Positions 7,028 through 10,705 of a DNA stretch of 10,705 nucleotides are shown here, piece by piece. The number at the start of each line of letters is the position of its first letter. Position 1 is the first letter of the stretch. Position numbers and translations under genes: made by a program. Origin of the DNA: an uncultured Opitutia bacterium (GTDB taxonomy: Bacteria; Verrucomicrobiota; Verrucomicrobiia; Opitutales; UBA953); NCBI GenBank assembly GCA_937874455.1, contig CALNBE010000077.1:1-10705 (forward strand). The letters run 5' to 3'. The notes below the pieces were generated by a model. The model was not told the DNA's origin, did no database searches, and saw nothing but the letters and a program-made list of their open reading frames with translations.

Positions 7028-7819
7028 ATGCTTTACCAACCGGAAAAACTCCTCCTGCTCGCGGGGCCCTGTTCGCTCGAAAACGAGACTATCTGCCGCA
7101 CCGTCGCCGCCGTGCTGGCGGAACTGCGCGAACGCCATCCAGAGTTGAACATCGTTTTCAAGGGTTCCTTCGACAAAGCCAACCGCACTTCCCTCGGCGG
7201 AAAACGCGGACCCGGCCTCGAACACGGGCTGGAATTGCTCGCGCTGGTGAAAAAGGAATTCGGCTTCCCGGTCGTCACCGACATTCACAATCCCGAGCAA
7301 TGCGCCCGCGTGGGCGAAGTGGCCGATGTCCTGCAAATTCCCGCTTTCCTTTGCCGCCAGACCGACCTGCTGGTCGCCGCCGCGCAAACCGGCCGCGTGG
7401 TCAATGTGAAAAAAGGCCAGTTTCTTTCGCCCTACGAAATGGAGTTCGTGACCAACAAACTCCGCGACAGCGGCGCCAAGGAAATCTGGCAAACGGAACG
7501 CGGCACCACCTTCGGCTACCAAAACTTGGTCGTGGACATGCGCTCCTTCGCCATCATGGGAAAAAACGGGTTCCCCACGGTGATGGATGCCACCCACAGC
7601 GTGCAACTCCCCGGCGCGGCGGGCGGCAGCTCCGGCGGGCAGCGCGAATTTGTCCCGATGCTCGCCAAGGCCGCGCTCGCCGCAGGTGCCAGCGGACTCT
7701 TCATGGAAACCCACCCCGATCCGGCCCAGGCCATCTCCGACGGCCCCAGCCAGATTCCCTTGGGAGAATTTCCCTCGCTCATCGAAACCTGCCTAAAAAT
7801 CTGGCAGGCGGTCCGCTGA
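7028..7819 (+). CDS. kdsA: 3-deoxy-8-phosphooctulonate (KDO-8-P) synthase, metal-dependent class
   Basis: KdsA condenses phosphoenolpyruvate with arabinose-5-phosphate to KDO-8-phosphate, the committed step to the KDO of lipopolysaccharide, in the cytoplasm. The protein has 263 residues (E. coli 284). Signatures in order: AGPCSLE (12-18), FKGSFDKANRTS (44-55), TDIHNPEQ (84-91), DVLQIPAFLCRQTDLL (100-115), NVKKGQFLSP (126-135), ERGTTFGYQNLVVDMR (157-172), DATHSVQ (187-193), GGQREF (203-208), METHPDP (226-232) and SDGP (237-240). The cysteine of AGPC (C15), with H190, E227 and D238, matches the four metal ligands of the Aquifex-type enzyme; metal-independent enzymes have Asn in place of the Cys. 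No Shine-Dalgarno precedes ATG 7028. The gene appears monocistronic, with its own terminator and no other KDO gene beside it. Confidence 0.97.
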   Translation: MLYQPEKLLLLAGPCSLENETICRTVAAVLAELRERHPELNIVFKGSFDKANRTSLGGKRGPGLEHGLELLALVKKEFGFPVVTDIHNPEQCARVGEVADVLQIPAFLCRQTDLLVAAAQTGRVVNVKKGQFLSPYEMEFVTNKLRDSGAKEIWQTERGTTFGYQNLVVDMRSFAIMGKNGFPTVMDATHSVQLPGAAGGSSGGQREFVPMLAKAALAAGASGLFMETHPDPAQAISDGPSQIPLGEFPSLIETCLKIWQAVR

Positions 7820-7844
7820 CAAAACGCCTCAACGGTTTCCGCAC

Positions 7845-7868
7845 AAAGGGCCCCTTTTGGGGCCTTTT
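7845..7868 (+). terminator. Rho-independent terminator of kdsA
   Basis: GGCCCC (7849-7854) pairs with GGGGCC (7859-7864) around a TTTT loop. An AAA/TTT extension past a one-base bulge follows, and the hairpin is followed by TTTT (7865-7868). It begins 25 bp after the kdsA stop. Confidence 0.85.
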
Positions 7869-8109
7869 CTCATCAACGCAGTAAGGCAAACACCCATAGA
7901 TTTATCTTTTTTTCAAAAAACCCCCGTATTTTTCACCCAAAAATAACAAGAAAAAATCCCACCGCCGCCGGTTACCCTCTATTCACCCTATATTTCTTTA
8001 TCCAAAATTCTTACCGAAAGACAAGCTACTCCTTATTTTCGAATAATAAATTGATGTTTAACAACCATTCGTTCAACAAAAACTCCGCTAACCTTAATCT
8101 ATAATTCGT
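7869..8109. other. AT-rich intergenic region before the serine protease gene
   Basis: About 240 bp with no credible gene. Base composition changes sharply: many A and T runs (for example around 7908-7920 and 7932-7956) stand in contrast to the GC-rich genes on both sides. Near the end it holds TATAAT (8100-8105). It could be an extended promoter with curved A-tract DNA, or a scar of acquired DNA together with the protease gene. I found no tRNA, integrase, attachment repeat or transposon end. Confidence 0.5.
8100..8105 (+). promoter_or_regulatory. Candidate -10 box (TATAAT) of the protease gene
   Basis: A perfect consensus hexamer ends only four bases before the ATG at 8110, and there is no Shine-Dalgarno. 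A normal start point would fall on or just inside the ATG, so either transcription is leaderless with a short spacing or the match is chance in AT-rich DNA. No good -35 lies 16-18 bp upstream. A second possibility is TAATCT (8095-8100), 17 bp after TTCAAC (8072-8077), which is a poor match. Confidence 0.35.
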
Positions 8110-8853
8110 ATGCTTTACCGTACTCTTCTCACTGCCCTTGCCCTCCTGCTGACCTCGGCCAGCTCTTATGCTGTTGTCGTCTTCAAAGGCGACAATAGCG
8201 CCAACACCACTGCTCCTGCCAATGGTCTACCATTCGACAGCGTTGGCATGCTCTCCGGCGGCACAGCCGTTTACCTCGGCGACGGCTACATGCTAACCGC
8301 CAACCATGTCAGCATCGGCAGCTCCGTCATATTCCCTGATGGCAGCAGCTACGCAATCGACACGGCATTCACTCCAGTGCAACCCGTCGCGGGAGTGGAC
8401 TTGAAAGTTTTCAAACTCGAGGAAGAACCCGATATCGCCGCAGTCAGCATTTACTCCGGCAACACCAGCGTCTTGCTCTCCTCCACCAGCTACGTGGTCG
8501 GCTCCGGCTTGGGACGAAACCCTAGCGTTTCGACGAGCAGCAGCAATGTAAAATGGGGAACTTCCAGCACGCGAGATATCCGATGGGGCCTTGTTAACAG
8601 TCTGAAAAAAAGCACCAGCACCGGCATGGTTTACTTCACCTCCGGCACCAGCAACCCTGTCTCGCTGACGACCTACGATTCCGGCTCCCCGCTTTTCACC
8701 TACATTGACGGGGAATGGTACATCACCGCGATCGCGGTTTCGATCGACTCGACCACCGCCAACAGCTCCACATCCAGGTTCTACTCCTATCTGTACTCCA
8801 GCAATTACCTCATTCCGCTCTCCGATTACATCGACGGATCCATCATCCCCTGA
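8110..8853 (+). CDS. Secreted trypsin-like (chymotrypsin-fold) serine protease
   Basis: 247 residues. Residues 1-21 form a classic signal peptide (MLYR, a Leu/Ala core, then SASSYA as a likely cleavage site), so it is exported. The catalytic triad can be placed as H66 in LTANHV, D97 in GVDLKVFKL and S191 in YDSGSPLF, the normal order and spacing for the chymotrypsin fold. The residue two before the serine, normally Gly of the GDSG motif and part of the oxyanion hole, is Tyr189. The mature protein is rich in Ser, Thr and Gly and has no cysteines, so no disulfides. No PEP-CTERM or other C-terminal anchor is visible. Substrate unknown. Codon choice and composition look less GC-rich than the neighbours, and the gene follows the AT-rich stretch, which might reflect acquisition. 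It converges on the menC-menE gene. Confidence 0.82.
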   Translation: MLYRTLLTALALLLTSASSYAVVVFKGDNSANTTAPANGLPFDSVGMLSGGTAVYLGDGYMLTANHVSIGSSVIFPDGSSYAIDTAFTPVQPVAGVDLKVFKLEEEPDIAAVSIYSGNTSVLLSSTSYVVGSGLGRNPSVSTSSSNVKWGTSSTRDIRWGLVNSLKKSTSTGMVYFTSGTSNPVSLTTYDSGSPLFTYIDGEWYITAIAVSIDSTTANSSTSRFYSYLYSSNYLIPLSDYIDGSIIP

Positions 8854-8873
8854 CCAGCCCCTGCTGCGCACCT

Positions 8874-8908
8874 CGAAGAAGCCTTCGGTATTGGGCGGCA
8901 CCTGCCGC
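8874..8908. terminator. Two small hairpins between converging genes, possible weak terminator
   Basis: CGAAG (8874-8878) pairs with CTTCG (8883-8887), and GCGGC (8895-8899) pairs with GCCGC (8904-8908), each with a 4-base loop. They fill the 56-bp gap between the protease stop and the stop of the minus-strand gene. Neither has a T run in either direction, so intrinsic termination is doubtful; Rho or the paired hairpins might end both transcripts. Confidence 0.25.
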
Positions 8909-8909
8909 A

Positions 8910-10705
8910 TCAATGCCGCAAGGCTTCCTTCAGGGCCGCGTGATCGATTTTTCCCCGCTCGTTGAGCGGCAGCCGAGCCACCGCGATCCAGCGTTTCGGC
9001 ACGCAATGCCGGGCCAATTCCCGCCGCACGCGCGCGGCCAAAATTTCCTCCCAACCATTTTCTTTCAGGCCGGAAAACTCCACTAGCGCCACCACCCGGC
9101 GGCCCCATTCGGTATCGGCCTCCCCAACCACCAGCACCGCGCGAATTTCCTTCGCGCCTTGCAGAACCGACTCCACCCGCCGCGGGTCCACTTTTTCCCC
9201 GCCGGTCACGATGAAACGGTCCAGTCGGCCCAGCAATTCCAGCTGCCCCCCGACCATCCGGCCTTCGTCCTGCGTGGCCAGCCGCCGCGAACCGTCCGGC
9301 AACACCTCCCCGATTTCCTCCGCCAGCGCAGGCGTGACCAGACACACCCGACCAGCCTCGCCTTCCTCGACCAATCGCCCCGCCGCATCCACAATTTCCA
9401 CCCGCACACCGGGGAGAGGCTGCAAAGCTAATTTTTCTCCGCGCAAAAATTCCTCCGGGCTTTGCCATGCGACGAACGCCGCCGTCTCGGTCATGCCGTA
9501 GCCGAGCGCCAGGGAAATTTTCTTCGCCCGCGCCCGCGCCAGCAAATCCTCTGCCGTCGCCGCCCCGCCCAACAGCACACAATCCCACTTCCGCAGCCAC
9601 GCCGCGCCATCCACCGTGTGCAGAACGCGCCGCAATTGCGTCGGCACCAGCGAGAGCAAAGTCCGTGTACCCGGCAAAGATTCGGGAAAAATTCCCTCCG
9701 CCTCCGGCAGCGTTTCCAACAGCCAGAGCCAGCCGTCCGACATCACCGTCCGCACCACCGGCAGCAACCCGCTCACATGCCACGGCGGCAAAGGCGAGCC
9801 GCCGCCCAATCGCCCCGCACCCAGCGCCACCAGTTGCGCCCGCGCCCCAGCGGTCAGCGTCGCCCAGCCATGCCGGACAAATTTCACCTTCCCTCCGGTG
9901 CCTCCCGTGGGAATAAAAATCTTTCCCGCCGCCGCGTTTTCCTCCGCGGTCCCCACCGCGCATTCCCCCTGCTCCGGCACGGAGCCGATGCCCGCGATTT
10001 CCCTCGGGAAAAACGCCGCCGCCTCGGCCCATTCCTGCCGCTGCCAGTGCGGGTTCGCACAAAACACATTTCGCCCCGCGCACCATGCCGCCAGCAGCGC
10101 CCCAATGTAGCGCGCCGGCTCCCGCTCCGCCACCACCAGCGCCGCCGCGGGATTTTTTCGCAAAACTTCCTCCGCCGCCGAAAACGACTCGCGGGCCTTT
10201 TCCGCTGCGCTTGCAGGAAACAATTGCCCCGCCAAAAAACGCTCCGCCGCGGCGCGGGTCATCCCCGTTTCTGCGCGTGGCAAAAAACGCTTTTTCTCTT
10301 CGACATTTTCCTTCGCTCCCCGCTCGCGCCACCAATCATCCCACTCCTCCGGCGACCAGTCCAATGCCACCGCTTCCGCCACGCCTGAATGCGCCGCCCA
10401 GCCATCCGGCTCCAGCGCGCCCAAGGTGTCCAGACCGTGCGCCACCGTCGCGCTTTGCGCATCTCCTGCGGCCAGCCGCAACAACGCCTCGCGGCCCACC
10501 GCCGTTTCAAAAACCGACGAATACACAATCCGTCGCGGAATTTTTCGCCAACGCTCCAGCGCCGCCCAGTCCGCCAGCAGCGCCGGTTTCACCACCACCC
10601 AGCCGGGCCAATCCTCCGGCAGCGAATCCGCCTGCGCGACCGACTCATCCAGTGCCAGCTTGCGCGCAATTTCCTCCGAAAAAGTTTCCCCGCGCATTCG
10701 CTCCG
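8910..10705 (-). CDS. MenC-MenE fusion: o-succinylbenzoate synthase C-terminus joined to o-succinylbenzoyl-CoA ligase (5' end outside window)
   Basis: The frame is open to the right edge. Numbering from ATG 10697 (595 residues, probably not the true start), residues 1-95 match the C-terminal part of enolase-superfamily MenC: ALDES (15-19, metal-ligand Asp), VVVKPALL (34-41, catalytic Lys), VYSSVFETAVGREALLRLAA (58-77) and AHGLDT (86-91). After a linker rich in charged residues, about 150-595 is an AMP-forming acyl-CoA ligase of MenE type. It shows the phosphate loop FIPTGGTGGKVKF (261-273), PWHVSGL (305-311), LGYGMTETAAF (398-408), GRLDRFIVTGGEKVDP (490-505) and catalytic Lys583 in LNERGKIDHAAL. 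MenC makes o-succinylbenzoate and MenE activates it with CoA, consecutive cytoplasmic steps of menaquinone synthesis. About 220 residues of MenC should lie beyond the edge. ATG 10697 sits within the MenC domain, so the gene is partial rather than a free-standing MenE. Confidence 0.9.
   Translation of the reverse strand, partial: ERMRGETFSEEIARKLALDESVAQADSLPEDWPGWVVVKPALLADWAALERWRKIPRRIVYSSVFETAVGREALLRLAAGDAQSATVAHGLDTLGALEPDGWAAHSGVAEAVALDWSPEEWDDWWRERGAKENVEEKKRFLPRAETGMTRAAAERFLAGQLFPASAAEKARESFSAAEEVLRKNPAAALVVAEREPARYIGALLAAWCAGRNVFCANPHWQRQEWAEAAAFFPREIAGIGSVPEQGECAVGTAEENAAAGKIFIPTGGTGGKVKFVRHGWATLTAGARAQLVALGAGRLGGGSPLPPWHVSGLLPVVRTVMSDGWLWLLETLPEAEGIFPESLPGTRTLLSLVPTQLRRVLHTVDGAAWLRKWDCVLLGGAATAEDLLARARAKKISLALGYGMTETAAFVAWQSPEEFLRGEKLALQPLPGVRVEIVDAAGRLVEEGEAGRVCLVTPALAEEIGEVLPDGSRRLATQDEGRMVGGQLELLGRLDRFIVTGGEKVDPRRVESVLQGAKEIRAVLVVGEADTEWGRRVVALVEFSGLKENGWEEILAARVRRELARHCVPKRWIAVARLPLNERGKIDHAALKEALRH

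Noticed and set aside
8033..8046. TTATT-TTCG-AATAA hairpin in the AT-rich region
   Set aside because: The stem is only five A-T pairs. Such structures are expected by chance in AT-rich DNA, and there is no gene end nearby for it to terminate.
7869..8109. Possible small RNA or insertion-sequence remnant in the AT-rich stretch
   Set aside because: I found no terminal inverted repeats, target duplication, transposase fragment or stable structure with a terminator.
8293..10335. A 680-codon minus-strand frame overlapping both the protease and menC-menE
   Set aside because: Its translation is dominated by Gly, Ala and Arg with no domain, and it crosses two well-supported genes in other frames.
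1..10705. Defence system, CRISPR array, prophage or biosynthetic cluster
   Set aside because: No regularly spaced repeats, integrase, toxin-antitoxin pair, nuclease-helicase pair or phage gene is visible. Almost all genes have housekeeping assignments.

Overview
The window is high-GC, gene-dense bacterial chromosome carrying mostly housekeeping genes. KdsA (KDO synthesis for lipopolysaccharide) implies a Gram-negative outer membrane. The MenC and MenE domains imply menaquinone made by the classical o-succinylbenzoate route. Rho without an N-terminal helical domain, few Shine-Dalgarno sequences before the starts and the overall gene style would fit the Verrucomicrobiota (Opitutaceae-like). That lineage call is inference, not proof.

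Layout from left to right. The 3' end of a DUF59/MIP18-family Fe-S assembly gene overlaps the start of a hemW-type radical SAM gene (+ strand). A symmetrical bidirectional terminator separates this pair from a converging minus-strand pair: rho, followed 42 bp downstream by an uncharacterised 595-residue cytoplasmic protein. A divergent region of about 270 bp leads to rlmJ (+). rlmJ converges on kbl (-), with a strong terminator for kbl between them. kbl and kdsA (+) diverge from a 130 bp region that holds two interleaved inverted repeats. After the kdsA terminator comes an unusually AT-rich stretch of about 240 bp. It leads into a secreted trypsin-like serine protease (+), which converges on a long minus-strand gene running off the right edge. 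In one frame that gene joins the C-terminal part of o-succinylbenzoate synthase (MenC) to a complete o-succinylbenzoyl-CoA ligase (MenE).

The genes form several small independent units rather than one pathway. Links that make sense are Fe-S assembly next to an Fe-S enzyme (DUF59-hemW), probable co-transcription of rho with the unknown gene, and two consecutive menaquinone steps fused in one polypeptide. I see no tRNA, rRNA, insertion sequence, CRISPR array, prophage or recognisable defence system. The points most worth following are the MenC-MenE fusion, the unknown gene behind rho, the altered RNA-binding domain of Rho, the altered active-site loop of the protease, and a 9-base word (TTTCCTCCG) that recurs 14 times across genes, frames and intergenic DNA.
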